From Chamaea fasciata (Eukaryota > Chordata > Aves > Passeriformes > Sylviidae), in NCBI GenBank assembly GCA_029207755.1, contig JARCOQ010000002.1:92231087-92295086 (forward strand): 64,000 bases of DNA, written 5' to 3'. Within the stretch, counting starts at the first letter, position 1. Each line of letters starts with the position of its first letter. Both the position numbers and the translations under genes were made by a program. The notes under the pieces are model-generated. The model saw nothing but the letters and a program-made list of their open reading frames with translations. It did no database searches and was not told the origin of the DNA. Shown in pieces: positions 34,282-46,800 of this stretch.

Positions 34282-37200
34282 GTTCATAGACTGGTTTATT
34301 ATATAAACTGAAATCAAAGGAAGATAATAACTTCCTGTTTCCTCAGGTAATACAAAGAAGTTAACTATGGAATTTAGGCCATACAGTGGGCAATAAGTTT
34401 AGTTGAAGGAGACCTCGATGTTTCAGTGCCAGTTATAATGAGCAGAAGGGTGGTCAGATTTATTACCCATTTTATCCTGAGGAGCCCTCCAGGTGACTGG
34501 AATTTAAAGGAGGTATGACCTTTTGCACTTATTACTTCAACACAGGGTGAAAACCAAGAAGAGGCAATGATTTACATCTATTCTAATTCACAGCCTGTTC
34601 CCCAGCCCCTGGGAAAAGGTCTTTTGTGTTTTTCCTTTTCAGTTACATACCTGCCAAAAGAGTGGCTAAGCTTCAAGAGAAGAGATAAAAATAATATTCA
34701 CCGAGTAGAAGTTCTTCATCAACAGAAGAACCAAATGTGTAACATCTGGCTGGACTTCACTCCTGAGCCCCATAAGCTGCCTGCTTGCAGACAATACCAG
34801 GGACATGCCAAAGAGAGAGGCACTGGCACTCTTTCTGTTGACTTCCACGTCTCTATTTTGACAGAGTGAAGAATTTAGGCAATTCTGTTTGTGCAAATTA
34901 GATGCCTCTTCACCTTCCCCTTCGACATCCACCCTCTCCCAGGAGCAACTGCCTGAGATAAGGCAATGCCCAAATGAGGTTGCCTGGATTAACATCCTGG
35001 TCAGGTTACTCTGCCAAATACATTGTCTTGATTTTACAACAGCTCCAGTTCAATTTGAATATTGAAAAGTCTTGACATTATTGTGACTGAGAGTGGCAGA
35101 AGTTACTGTTTTCAAACACAAGCCCTAAAAGTAAGTTTTTTATTAACTTACATTTCAAGTTTTTCACCAAACTGAACACACAGGTAGCGTGTGTTCACAA
35201 GGAAAGATATTTTTATATTAAGAGCAGATATTTCCCAAAGATTTCAAATGTAATTAAACATCACTAGTGAAAAACATAAGCAAAAATAGTTGCCTCATAT
35301 TAAAGTGTGTGCTCTGCAGATGGGAGGCTGGCAGGAAAAGTGCCCCTCTGCACTTTGGGGTCTCAGATGGAAGGGCTCAAGAGTGATGTGAACTACAGAC
35401 AGCCTTGAAACAGTGCTGCATGAATATCTGCTTCTTAAAATCCCCAAATCTGTTCAGAGGTTTGCCATCGATTTAAATAGGAGCAGTATCATGATCTCTG
35501 AGAGGGTTTAAGAGCTGCTCTGCACCCCCAGCACAAAGTGAGCGCATTCATGCTGGGAGCCCTGTCACTCCTATTCACTGCCCGATGCACTAAACCCCAG
35601 GGAAGTTCTTTCTGGGTCAGCGTCTTGCGCAGTTGTTCCAAAGTCCCGATCAGGAGTACGGAGAGGACAGATTTACCAAACGTTTTCTGATTCCCCTCCT
35701 TCCACACTCTGGTTAAAACCCGTAGGGGTTTTATCCTTCAACTCAGCCTTCTGCTGCAGTATGGACTGATGCTCCCTCAGAATTTGGGGATCTATAAATC
35801 ACACATATCTTTCACATTTCCTATTCAAATGCAAACAGCACAAGAAAAAGACAGGTGTCTCTTTTTGTGTGACCCAAATGAAGCTTTGCAGGAAGAGCAG
35901 CATAAGGCCCACAGTGTTTACATTTTCATTCATGCTGCAAGAATGTCAAAATCTAGTTTTCTTCAAAGTTAACCACATGCAAGAACAGGGCTGCTTTGGC
36001 TGGCTGGAAACAACAGGTATAAATAACCTCCTGTGTCCTACAAACAAGAGCCTGGAAAGGCTCTTTGGGTTGTTTTCTGCACATCAGCCTATGAGCTCGG
36101 GGTGTTTTAATGCTCTGTTGATGCCACAGGAGCCGATAGAAGCAGGGACAGATTACACTGAGAAGGAAGTAAACAAGTTGTTTACAACTCAGCAAGGCTG
36201 CAGTGTATCCTCCTTATATCGGCTGGAAGGCAATGAGCGCATTGGCCACTGGGCTGCTGATGGGAAGGGATCCCTGGAGCTGCCAAGCTCTGTATCCAGA
36301 AATGTCTGTGGGGCTTCAATAACAGGAAATCACATGTCCTGTCATTATCAGCTGCTGAGTGAGACAGATGCACCCAGATCAATATTGGTATCCGATATCA
36401 AAGAGCTCCTGTGACGATACACAGACTTTTGAACTAAGGCAAACAACAAAACTATTTTAAATTATTAGGACTGTCAAAAATCCCCTGACTTTCTTTTTTC
36501 TGCTTTGTTTCTGTTTTTCCTTTCTGAGGCAGTGGATTCATTACCATCAAAGGAACTGAAAGTCCTCTCTGCCCAAAGTAACTTTGATCATTATTGATTT
36601 AATTAAACTCTGTTTGCTTAAGGTTGCAGTGGGAAAAGGCTGCAAATCAGCAGTCTTCCCAATCTATCCCAATAGTAAGGGGTATTTTTTCACTCAGCTG
36701 AGGAACTGACATATCCTTCAGCATAGCTGAAATGGGAGTAAGTTTCCCTTATTATGCCATGTTTTATGCTGCCTAAAAATACTATTTTGGGAAAAAAAAA
36801 TAAACATCTCCAAGGGTCTTGCTCCAAACAGGACTTGGGCACTGGAGAGGTTCTGCACAGAGTTAAGTGCTCTCCCTGTACCAGCATTAGAGCTGTGTGA
36901 GTCTTGGTCACACTATCATTGCATGACAGCGGTGATTTCTGCATTAGGCTTTCTGTTCCTTGTCATTTGTGTTGTCCAATAAAATACATTTGTAACCCTA
37001 TAGGGGGGTTTTTATGTTTACATACATTTACACGTTACAAACTTGTGTTTGTAAACAAGCAAGTAATTTTAGCTCTGTGCAAATCATACTCTAAGTTTTA
37101 CAAGGAAGCATCTCACTCCTGATACTTCAGCCCCATTTTTTTCTTTAAAACACATAGTAAATTAGAATATTTTTGAAGGGTCTTTTTCTCTTATGCCCTT

Positions 37201-38029
37201 AAAATCATTGCAAGCTGTAGCAGAGAATTCAGTAGTGCTCACTCTCGATACGTTCAAAGGAAATTCACAGGTAGAATCAGGAAGCTTATTTCACACTCCA
37301 AACAGATATTTTTGTTATGCAAGGGTAGCCCCTTCAGAAGGATTCCTAGGATACTTTGTCCCCTCTGATTTCACATAGAGAAGAATCTGTGACACATGAG
37401 AAATGCACCGAGGTGTATCACGCACTTATTTCCATTGCTTCAGCTGGGTGACTGCTGTGCTATTGCTACTTTAGAAAAGAGCCAACAGCTAAAACAGATA
37501 TTTGCCTTCTGCCAGTTCTGCTGATGGCTCATCTGTTTGCATTACACACTCTAGCTTGTAATTGCGTTGCTGTGTTTGCGTGTGTATGTAAACTGTTCAC
37601 ATAATCTTGCATATCCTGATAGTAGCAGTGTGTAAGGATGAGATGGCGCAGTCTGCACGCTAGCCCATATATATATTTCTGTTAAATGTAAGTCAGGTGC
37701 TTAAAGGGAGATAAGCAGATTTACCACAGGAAAAGGTCCAGCCTTGATTTTATTCTGGTCTGGGGCATGGCATTGGTCTGAGAGAGGCTTGCAGTTTTCA
37801 CTCCCTTTGGCTTTGTACCAGCAGTCAATCAGAGCATGAAGGACTGTCTCTTTTCAAAGCTGAAGAGAGACTTGGGAGTAGTGGCAGAATCTGAAGCAAG
37901 GGCTTTTCTCATCCATCCACAGCTGAAGCACTCCTTCACTATTTTTTAAGATTACGCCTTTGGCAACTACCCCTTTAAACCACCTGCCTTTAAAGCAGTC
38001 CTGCCTGGTTTCCAGTGCTCCTTCTGCAG
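34282..38029. other. Unassigned DNA upstream of the CpG island
   Basis: About 3.75 kb with no recognised transposon. Frames at 34567-34869 and 35869-36414 (181 codons) have no recognised domain. GC is somewhat higher around 35860-36420 than in the flanks. Absence of repeats over nearly 4 kb beside a CpG island fits promoter-proximal DNA, but this is inference. Confidence 0.4.
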
Positions 38030-38099
38030 TAATTGAATGAGCGAGGCGGGATAGAACGGCTGCTGTTTCCTCTCTGGCCAAGAACTCCTCCGCAAGGAA

Positions 38100-38535
38100 G
38101 GAGTTAAAACGCACAGCTCCCAGCGCTGCCAGCCACGGAGCGCCTGTCCCCGCGGCCCCGGCCGGCTGCGGGCACCCGGCGGGGACAGCCTCGGCAGTGC
38201 AAAGCTTGTCTCCCCTGATAAGATAGACGAGTCCTTAATGCAATTCCTCAGCTACCCAGGGGGATATCCATAAATGCTGCAGAATAAACAAACAGAGGGA
38301 ATACTGAATGGAGGCAAAGCAGCGAGCCATTGGCGCCGGGCGGCAGCGGCCCCCGGGAGTAAACAACGGCACACGCGGCCCCGGGGCCGCCCCTGGCCCG
38401 GCCCGGCCCGGCCCGCGGGGAGCGCACCCCGCAGCACTCCCACCCCGCCGCCCTGCCGGGAGGGACCTCACAGCCCCCCCCAAACCCCGTCCCGGCTTGC
38501 ACCGAGCTCGGGCTGCGGGGTTCGCCCGCCTCCTT
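38100..38535. promoter_or_regulatory. CpG island, probable promoter of an unidentified transcript
   Basis: By hand count about 41 CpG dinucleotides fall in about 425 bp (38110-38530), against almost none per 400 bp in most of the window. GC exceeds 70% in 38341-38520. Vertebrate CpG islands usually mark transcription start sites. Visible motifs are a double GATA site (ctgataagatag, 38215-38226), an inverted CCAAT box (gccattggc, 38326-38334), a forkhead-type gtaaaca (38359-38365), and several GGCCCGG-type GC boxes. No TATA box is convincing. Overlapping long frames on both strands (up to 147 codons) arise from the lack of stop codons in GC-rich DNA. Neither the direction nor the gene can be told from the sequence; a non-coding first exon is as likely as a coding one. 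It is not a recognised LTR. Confidence 0.8.
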
Positions 38536-41500
38536 TGGATGCACAGGTCTATTTTTACAGCTCTCTGAGAGCCCTGGTTTCCCCTGGCAGATCCACCACT
38601 AATACTATTACCCGACAGGAGAAAAGGAACGAAGTTGCTAAAATAACTGTGCATCACTGAAATAGAAGGAAAAGGCATTTTAGGTCATGCAATCCGTGCC
38701 CTGGACGGCAAAAGTTGCTCCCTACAGAATAAATCAGAGAGGACTGTAGGTCAGCTTTACATTGAACGTATTGTCTCTTGCTGAGGAGAGTTTTCAGTTC
38801 GTCTTGGTGCTTTTTTTTTTTTTTTTTTTTTTTAATAAGTGACCAAAATCATAGTATGAAATGGCATAGCTTCATTAGTAGTGGTTTACCCCAGGCCAAA
38901 CTTAGTTTCTTTTCCTTTTTTCCTTTCCTTGGCTGTTTTTCTGACATAAAATCTTGCTCTCTGCACTGTAGAAATGTTCTGCAAGGTCACTTCGCAAAAT
39001 GCAATAAAGTAAGCTTATTGTTTCCTAGAAGAAGATTATGTTTGAATTTCTCTAGTCTCCTCTTTTTATTTAACCTGCTGTCTGGTTCATTTTGGCAGAC
39101 TTCAGCTGTTAAAGTCACACAAGCCCTGACTTCCTTCTCATAATCATATGTTTGGTTTCAGACTGTTTCAGTCGGTGAAGCAGATATTCCAGGGCTTCTC
39201 TGACCCACTTTAAATGTTGTAAAAGTTCATGGTCGTCGTGCGACCCTGTTATTCCCTGGGTGCTTAGGGGGCCACTTATACCCAGAACGACATTCAGTGT
39301 GTCCTGCTCTTCTGACTATTTATTCTCTCAATTCTTCATCTGTGGGGATGGCAATTAGAAGGAAGCCAGCCAACCTGACCAAGGGAAAGTCCTCTCCATG
39401 GTGTAGCCTAGCTGGAACCCCTTGGAAGTGGAAGAAAATTGGAAGAAGAGATAGAAAATAACATCTGAAATGCTGGTGTTGCTAAGATTTTCTGCACCTT
39501 AGGTGATTTCAAGGCAACAGTTACACCTGCATTCCCAGATCTGAGAGCATTCCATGTTTCTGAGCCAGCGTATGTGCTCTGGTCATATCCTAGCTCCTAA
39601 CTCTACACCAGTGCCAGACCTGCACACCAGCTTTCTCCAGCCTGCTCCTGTGTGTCAATGGAAATGAAACACTGTGGGTGTGGGCTGCCTGGGAATGGTG
39701 GCGTGCTCCTGATGGCAGTTGTACTCCCCCATGGAGCACAGGAGTGCTAAGTCTAAGTGTGAGTCTTTCCTTCTGTCCCTTCTGATCCAGTGGAAAGGCA
39801 AACAGATTAGCTTAAATAATTGGCTCTGTAGAGCTGCTAGACTTCAAAATGGTACAGAGAAATAGTGCTTGCAGACTCAGGAGCAGGTAGGAGGTAGTTT
39901 AAGAAGATACTTATCTTACTGTTTTGTGCCTCCTAGCTGAGATGGTGCCTGAATGTGCCCTAATTTTGATGTGATAAGGTTGGGCCAAATATGAAATCCA
40001 AGTGTGCAAGAGCCATTAGGAGAAATATCTTCAAAACTTTTTTTTTTTTAATTTTTTTTATTTTTTTTTATATATACAAAGATTTGAAATCTGTGTTATT
40101 GGCAGAGGAAGGAGTTTTGAGGAGAGACCAGGAATAGATTACAAACAGCACACCTCTGCCATTTGAGATAAGGTGAATATCTTTGTTGTTTGCAAATCAA
40201 GGCTATGACAGGCAGCAAAACATTTCTGATTTACTGTAATATCGCAACAGTAAACATCCTGTATAGGTAGCATGTTAGAGTGTTTATCCATGTGGTTTTT
40301 CAGTTCTAAAATATATTTTTCCCCAAATTTAATCGAGTTTACAAATAAGATAACCATGTTGGGGGTATGTTACTATGGAGGTGGATTATGAATTAAACGT
40401 CTTTATAATCAGGAAAGAAACAATAGCCAACCAACTAAATTTAGATGATGGTTCATAGTACAAGCCCTATGGAATACCAAGAGAAGATAGAAGGGGAACA
40501 GCATTTCAGCTGATTCCTTCAGCTGGAGACATCTTGTGATGCATAGTTATCATTGAGGGCATGGATCTGGGTAGAGGACAAGGTGACCTGAACCCTGTTT
40601 CAAGGTGAAGAGCAAAAAACTGAGGCAGTAACTGTGAAGAGCAAGGGGAAGTCAGGATATCAGAGCATGCACAGGCACAAGAGAGTTAGAAAAGGAGTTG
40701 AAGAGGACAAAAGCAGTGACAGCAGGTCTGTGCTGAACCTCTCAATGAGTAGTTCCTGAAGTTCAATGAGAGACAGAGCTAAGTATGAGAAGGCTGAAGA
40801 AGGCAAAGAAACTTAGAGACTGGGACAAAGCAGTGAGGGATTAGATATTACCATTGTAGATTGAATGATGAAACACTAGTGACAAACCAGAAAAGGATGG
40901 GCAGAGACACTTAGAGAAAGCTATCTAGTGCTGAACTTTTCCCAGATGGTTTCAGTGGCTAGGCTTTTGGCAGAAAAGGGAGTTGAATACTGCTAAAATT
41001 TATGATCGTTTATTTTCTAGGGTTTATTTAAAAAAAAAAAAAAAGGAAGAAATGCAAAGAATTGCTATTTTGTCTATTAAATGTGTGACTTCAGCCCTTT
41101 AAATTTCTGTTTGTAGCAGCACTCAAATGACTCATAGGTCCTTCTAAGCAGTTAGTCTGTAATAGCTCTTTCCAGGCATCTGCTCAAACTGTATCCAATT
41201 AAAAAAATAAATCTGGGAACAAACTGCTCCTGGTTTCAGACGACTGGCAGGTATGGATTCTACTTTCATAAAATGTTTATTCCTGTGCTACGTTCTGTTT
41301 GTGGCAGTTCAGGAAAACTGTATCATGTAACTTTCAAGTCATATAGCCTTTAAATTTATCTAATGTTGTTACCTGCAAATAGCATTAGAACAGCATCAAG
41401 TAAGTAAAGAAAAAAAACCAAGACAAAACATCTCAGAAACCTAAAATGTGGTGACGTACCTCATTATGAAACACTAACAAGAGTTCTTGTGAGATAAGTG

Positions 41501-42570
41501 CATCACATTTCATTAGTTTTGGGGATAAATCTTATTGATTTCTACTAAGGTTAACAGACTTCTTGCTTTCAGTAACCACAAAACAAAATCTCTATCAGTG
41601 GTGATATCTTCCACCCCATGAGATATGGGAAAAAGCTTGCAAGCCTCCCTTGCTTATGACCCATTCAGCATGAGCACTATTAGTATCCCTGCAAGGTGTG
41701 GAGCTCTAATAATGGCATAAAGGTAGAATTTTTGGCAGATAAATGTGCTAAGGCAAACTTTTACCCTTGAACCTCCCTGCGATTTGCAAGAGCAAATGCT
41801 GCAGGCAGTGGAACAGCAACAGTGGGGCAGGCAAGTGTTAGAATTCACACTTGTAAAATTTATAGAGACCAATTGGTTTTGCAGGTGTACTGCCTAGCAC
41901 TTGTGTACACCCAGTTGCTGGAACAGATAAAGTGTGAACTGGGGGCTGGAATGCAGGTCGGGATCTGGGGAGTCAATACCCACCCTGGGGCTACAGCAAG
42001 GGGCCTGCCTTGAGAGGCAGAGCTCTTGGCTCTGTGAAACAGACCCTTATATGGTGTCAGGTTTGACACTCTGAAATGTAGGTATCTCTAAACACTGCAT
42101 TTTCTTAAAAGGTTAGTCAGGAAATAATGCATACATTTAGAAAATGTGTGCATTTAAGATAGGAACCTAGTATAAGGTCTTTAGGTAATGTAACTCATAA
42201 TGATGAGTCAGACACTTTTCTTTTAATTGTCGGACATAATCTCCAGCTCTGTATTTACTACCCATCTGCTCAGAGGGTTACACTTGCTAGCAGATTTACT
42301 GGGGGAGTGGAGCAGAGAAGAACAGGAGTGGGAGAGGTGTTGGAAGGAAACAGAAGCCCCTCCTGTGGCTGCTAGGGCTGAAGAAGCCCTTGTCACTGTG
42401 CACAGCTCCTTTTTTCAGGCTGCAGATGCAGGGAAGTGAAGCTTCTTTTGAAAAATCACAAGACAAAACTTTAAAAATTTGATACTCTCTGGTCTGAAAT
42501 TAATTATCCTTCATTTTTTAACGTTCTCAGAAGCATAGGTTTGTAAATGGATAAATACATGAATTGATTA
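38536..42570. other. Unassigned DNA downstream of the CpG island
   Basis: About 4 kb. Contains T23 at 38811-38833, T-rich runs near 40039-40070 and an A run near 41031-41044. Frames at 38778-39143 and 42227-42439 have no recognised similarity. No transposon recognised. Confidence 0.45.
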
Positions 42571-42579
42571 TTTGCATTT

Positions 42580-42960
42580 TTAATGCTGACTGCTATTAAG
42601 CATGATACAAATTGATCACTGGTATAGCAATATTTAGAAACAACATTTCATTAGAGTTTGCTGGTTGCTGTCATTGTTTCCATTTCTTCTGTGCTTCCCT
42701 AGTAATTTTTACTGGTCAGAATGAGGAAATCACTCATTAATTTCCGCTTTCTAATGGATTTCATAAACATGGCTTCCCGTTAAAAAGATATGATTATAAA
42801 ATGCTTTACTGTTGATTCTTAAAGCTAATCACATTATTTTATTTCATTTATCAGTGCCAATTAAGCTTCATAGCACTAACAGCCTTTAGGGATCATAATT
42901 AAAGACTCTTTGGTGAGGTATAGATTATTTGATAAGTTATCCTTTACTGTTTCAGATAAG
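42580..42960. other. Candidate conserved non-coding element
   Basis: About 380 bp dense in homeodomain-type TAAT/ATTA cores, with balanced complexity, no repeats and no open frame (for example around 42705-42760 and 42835-42905). It has the texture of vertebrate developmental enhancers. This is a judgement of style only; nothing here proves conservation. Confidence 0.22.
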
Positions 42961-43329
42961 CCATGTATCAAAAGTTACATAGCTTAATGAAGAAGGAAGA
43001 AGTGCAATCATTTTAGATGCTTCTCCCTAACACTGAACATCTGAGCACACGAGCTATAACATACCATAATATTCTAATAATTCTGCATTAGAAAGAGCTA
43101 CTTGAAGATTCTTTGCAACCAAATCTCATGCAAAATATAGCTGTGAATCACAAATCCAGATCCAGGATATACAAACCCTGCTGCGGGAAATGCTTTGTCA
43201 CTTGAACCTCCATATGCTGCTGATCTAGTTTAGGGGTGGGAGGGGGGAATATGCTATCTATTTGCTTTCTAAATAGCTACTGAGCCACTGAGAAGCTGAG
43301 TGTAATTCATTTTGCAATCAGGCAAGTAA

Positions 43330-43720
43330 TTTCGTGTAAAACCCATGGCACCCCTCTCACTGCCCATAGTGGCGAAGAGGCACAGTGGGGCCTGGCTGAA
43401 CCCTGGCCACTGTGCTCCCAGCCCTCCCTCCATGTAAACACCACAGGGTTGGAATGCTGTTGGAATGTGGGGTTGGGAGCCAGCCTTTGAGGGGAGCGGG
43501 AAGGAGCAGCTGCTTTGTGTGACGGGCTGTCATACGGAGCTTACTTAGCTCATTTGAAGCCAGGGAACCTTCTAAGGCTGCAGAGAGGCTCCCCTGGAAG
43601 CTTGAAAGGCTCAGGAGGGAGGCTGGAGGGGAGCTGCCAGGCAGCTCTTTCTCAGTGCTGAGAGCAGCCGTGGATGCCACATGTTCACAAGCAATACGAT
43701 GCCGACACATCTCGCCCTTG
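43330..43720. other. GC-richer unique block
   Basis: About 390 bp with clearly higher GC than its flanks and few CpG. A 117-codon minus-strand frame (43357-43710) is open, with no recognised domain and an ATG in ordinary context. Could be a decayed gene piece, a regulatory block or chance. Confidence 0.3.
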
Positions 43721-44559
43721 CTGTTGTGTGGGGAAAAGCAGACTCAAAACACATATGGCCTCTGTTCCTCCTTCAGAATGCAGCAATTCACATGCAGAAA
43801 TACCATGTGCTGCTAAACGTATGGTAATTTAATGTTTTTAAATCAATGTTAAAACTTTTCTAAGTGTGTGATGGTAACTCTAGTTCTGCTCTTCGCATTT
43901 CCGCTGAGTTTGACACAAGAATCCTACCTAGGCTTTCTTTTAAACTTTCATGGCCAAGTCATCTATTAGGATTGAATTAGTTTTTAGCGACCATGTTTTA
44001 CTCAGAGCATGATAAGATACCTGCTATTCCCATCTATGTCCCATGGACAACTCTATCCTGATATTCACCAATAGATAAGAACTGAAAATAACTTTCTAGA
44101 TGAGTGCCCATAAGGACAAATCAGAAAGATGGTCCATAAATCAAGTTAATACTTTCCCCTTCTATGCAGAATTATCTCATTTTAAGATATTGTGTATTGC
44201 AGAGAGACTTCCTTAAATTGATTGGCGAGAACATCATATTCCTTTGGGACAGGAGCAAGTGTCTCATTGTTCCTTCACTACCGGTCTGTGTCATTTTGTG
44301 AAAATGCAGTTTTGATTCTGAGTTTCCTGTAGCTCTATCACATAATGTTTGTCACATATTCAAGCTAAAGCTCTGCACCTGCGAATTCTACTTAAAAGAA
44401 GGAAAATGTAAGGAAGCCTATGTGACACACACATTAACCCAGGAGAAATAAATTTGACTAAATTGCACCAAACTGTCATTCTTTTGCTACCAAATACATT
44501 CTGTGCCTGAAAACAGACCTAATTGTCAGAACTCTTTGAGCACAGTGAATAACACTTTA

Positions 44560-45130
44560 AAAAGCCACTGATCTTCATATCATTAGTTCTGCGTAAAAGA
44601 AACTGAAATGCCCTTTAATTATCCAGCTGTGGGAATATATAAGATGGTACTAAATTTTGCTTAAGTACAGACTACTGCCAAAAAGAAAGCCCAAATACAA
44701 AACTGCATTGGCATTAGCATTCTATAGTTGTGTGATATCAAACCGCACAATGGCTGGAACATTCTGTGAAGGGCAATGCTGTCTGGGTAATGTAGCAGAA
44801 ACACTTATCTAATAGCATGCCCTCCTGTGCCCTCTGTCAGGGCGCCAGCACTTTAGTCCTATTATCAGCCTCCAAATACTGGAGGCTTCCACATCGTCAC
44901 TGCTGCCTAAAGAAACAGTCTTCCTGTTACAAGAGCAAATGTCTGTGCACATAAATGAAACTGAAGAGTAATTAGATTACAGTGTTTCCAACTGACCCCC
45001 ATGCAACAAAATATTCAGGCTCTCTAATTTACATTAACAAAGATTCCACTACATTTACAGCATGTTTGGTTTAGTTCACAGGTCAGGCATTTTCCATAAT
45101 ACACTCTAAACAGACTATTTCAGTCAAGTA
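44560..45130. other. Candidate conserved non-coding element with CTCF-like core
   Basis: About 570 bp, repeat-free and rich in TAAT-type cores. A minus-strand CTCF-like core, CAGAGGGCAC, lies at 44827-44836 next to a small GC-rich patch. No open frame of note. Calling it regulatory is inference from base composition and motif texture. Confidence 0.22.
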
Positions 45131-46680
45131 GGAAAGAAATGTCGAGGTGACTGCTTATAATTATCTTTAAAAGCACTGTTTATCTTTTCCTTCCCCTACA
45201 TTATGGAGGTTTTTTCACATGGGGTTAGTATTTGATGGGCTCAGGGTTTGTTTATTCATTTTCCAATTTCAACTGCATAGGTAAAAAAATGAGAAACAGT
45301 AACAAATACCTGTGCAACCACCACCACCACCAAAAATCCATCAGGAAGTTATTTAATGTTGTTTAATTTAACTCCCTCATTAGGAGCATAATACAACAGT
45401 CTGTCATCGTGTGACAGGCATATTTCATATTTTCCATGAAACCATTCCATTTAATACACAAAAAAGGGAGTCAGTTTTTTAAATGAGATCTAAATCCCCC
45501 ACACAAACAACCCCCTCAACCAGTCTCAAACTAAAAGAACAGTCTTGCTCCAATTATTAAAAAAAAAACCCAACAAATTCCAGAATGCACTTTTCATTAA
45601 TCAATATATCCATTTATTGATAATCACTCTTATCAGCGCTGCAGAGTAAAAAACATCTGTTCATCAGAGAACATGTAGTTGAATTCATATTAGCTTGTAT
45701 AAACAATCTAAGTAATATTGAGCCAATCTTTTTTAGAATAAACCAGTGACCTGAGAAGGCAAGAGCCAAGGGAGGCAAGGTTTATATTTTATAAGATTTT
45801 GTGGTTTTATAAGTTTTTATAGTTTATAAGTTCTTGTGTTTATAAAATTCTAAAATATTTTTGTGAAGCCTGAAACAATAATCATCCATTCATTGTTTTT
45901 TCTCAATTTAAGTGATTCTCTATAATTTGAAGAATTTGTAAGTGAGGAGAAACAAAACAAAGTCTTGCTATTTTACTATTTTAGATTAAGCATTGCCATT
46001 TTTGTGAGATTTTTCTGTCCCACAAACTATTCCTGGAACTGCTCATGGGAAAAAAGGATTCTGATGCAAATAAAAGCTGTCAGGTGTCAATCTGTAAATT
46101 GCTGTCACTTGTCAGAGATCCTAAGGAGCACTCCATTTAGGGCACGACAGCTTCTTGGATTATTTGATGAGTTCTTTATAAATGAACCAAGAATTCAGCA
46201 ACTAATTTATTTACAATGATGAATTGTGTTTCTGCAACCTTATGAAAATATGCATTAAAAATAGTATAATATGATATGACACCTTTTACACACATAGTTA
46301 TGTTGTGACTTTAAAATAGTTCTTTTGTATGGTTCTGAGTGTGTCATTGTTGACAGCACAGGTTACCAATGTTACCTTGCATGCATGTGGCTTCAAACCA
46401 GCTCTTAAAATAACTGAGAAATTTATTGCTCGCTATTTTGCCCTGATACACTTTAATACTGTGAACAAGTTGTGGGTACTGGAGAACACCTTCTCCTTCC
46501 TTTAAAATAAACCTTTTTTTCAGTCACAGGAAAGGCTAGTAAGATGTCAGGAACAAGTTAGTGAAAGCTAGCAGGCCTTGCTATTATCCAGTGATCTGGA
46601 AAAGACAAGAAAAATGCAGTGAATTACAGGTTAAGGGCAAATCTTCCTTATCTGAGCCACAATCACAATGACTTTGGAGA
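45131..46680. other. Unassigned AT-rich DNA
   Basis: About 1.55 kb. A short run of CCA units lies at about 45318-45331. Four ttataag-type heptamers cluster at 45788-45845. No gene or transposon recognised. Confidence 0.45.
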
Positions 46681-46732
46681 AAAGAAAGAGAGAAAGAGAG
46701 AAGGAGAGAGAAGGAGAGAGAGAGAGAGAGAG

Positions 46733-46799
<67 letters not shown>

Positions 46800-46800
46800 A
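46681..46800. repeat. (GA)n/(GAAA)n compound microsatellite
   Basis: About 120 bp of pure purine. Irregular GAAA/GGAGA elements run into roughly ten GA units (to about 46733), then about 17 perfect GAAA units up to 46800. Mirror symmetry and homopurine composition allow triplex DNA. All frames across it, on both strands (KERKERK-like or FLSFFLSFF-like), are artefacts. Confidence 0.97.

Noticed and set aside
35869..36414. 181-codon plus-strand frame as a gene
   Set aside because: No domain or family resemblance. Overlapping frames exist on the other strand (35953-36195, 36182-36382).
38235..38678. Pro/Gly/Ala/Arg-rich open frames in the CpG island as coding exons
   Set aside because: Frames are open on both strands because GC-rich DNA lacks stop codons. 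The residue bias follows base composition and differs in every frame.
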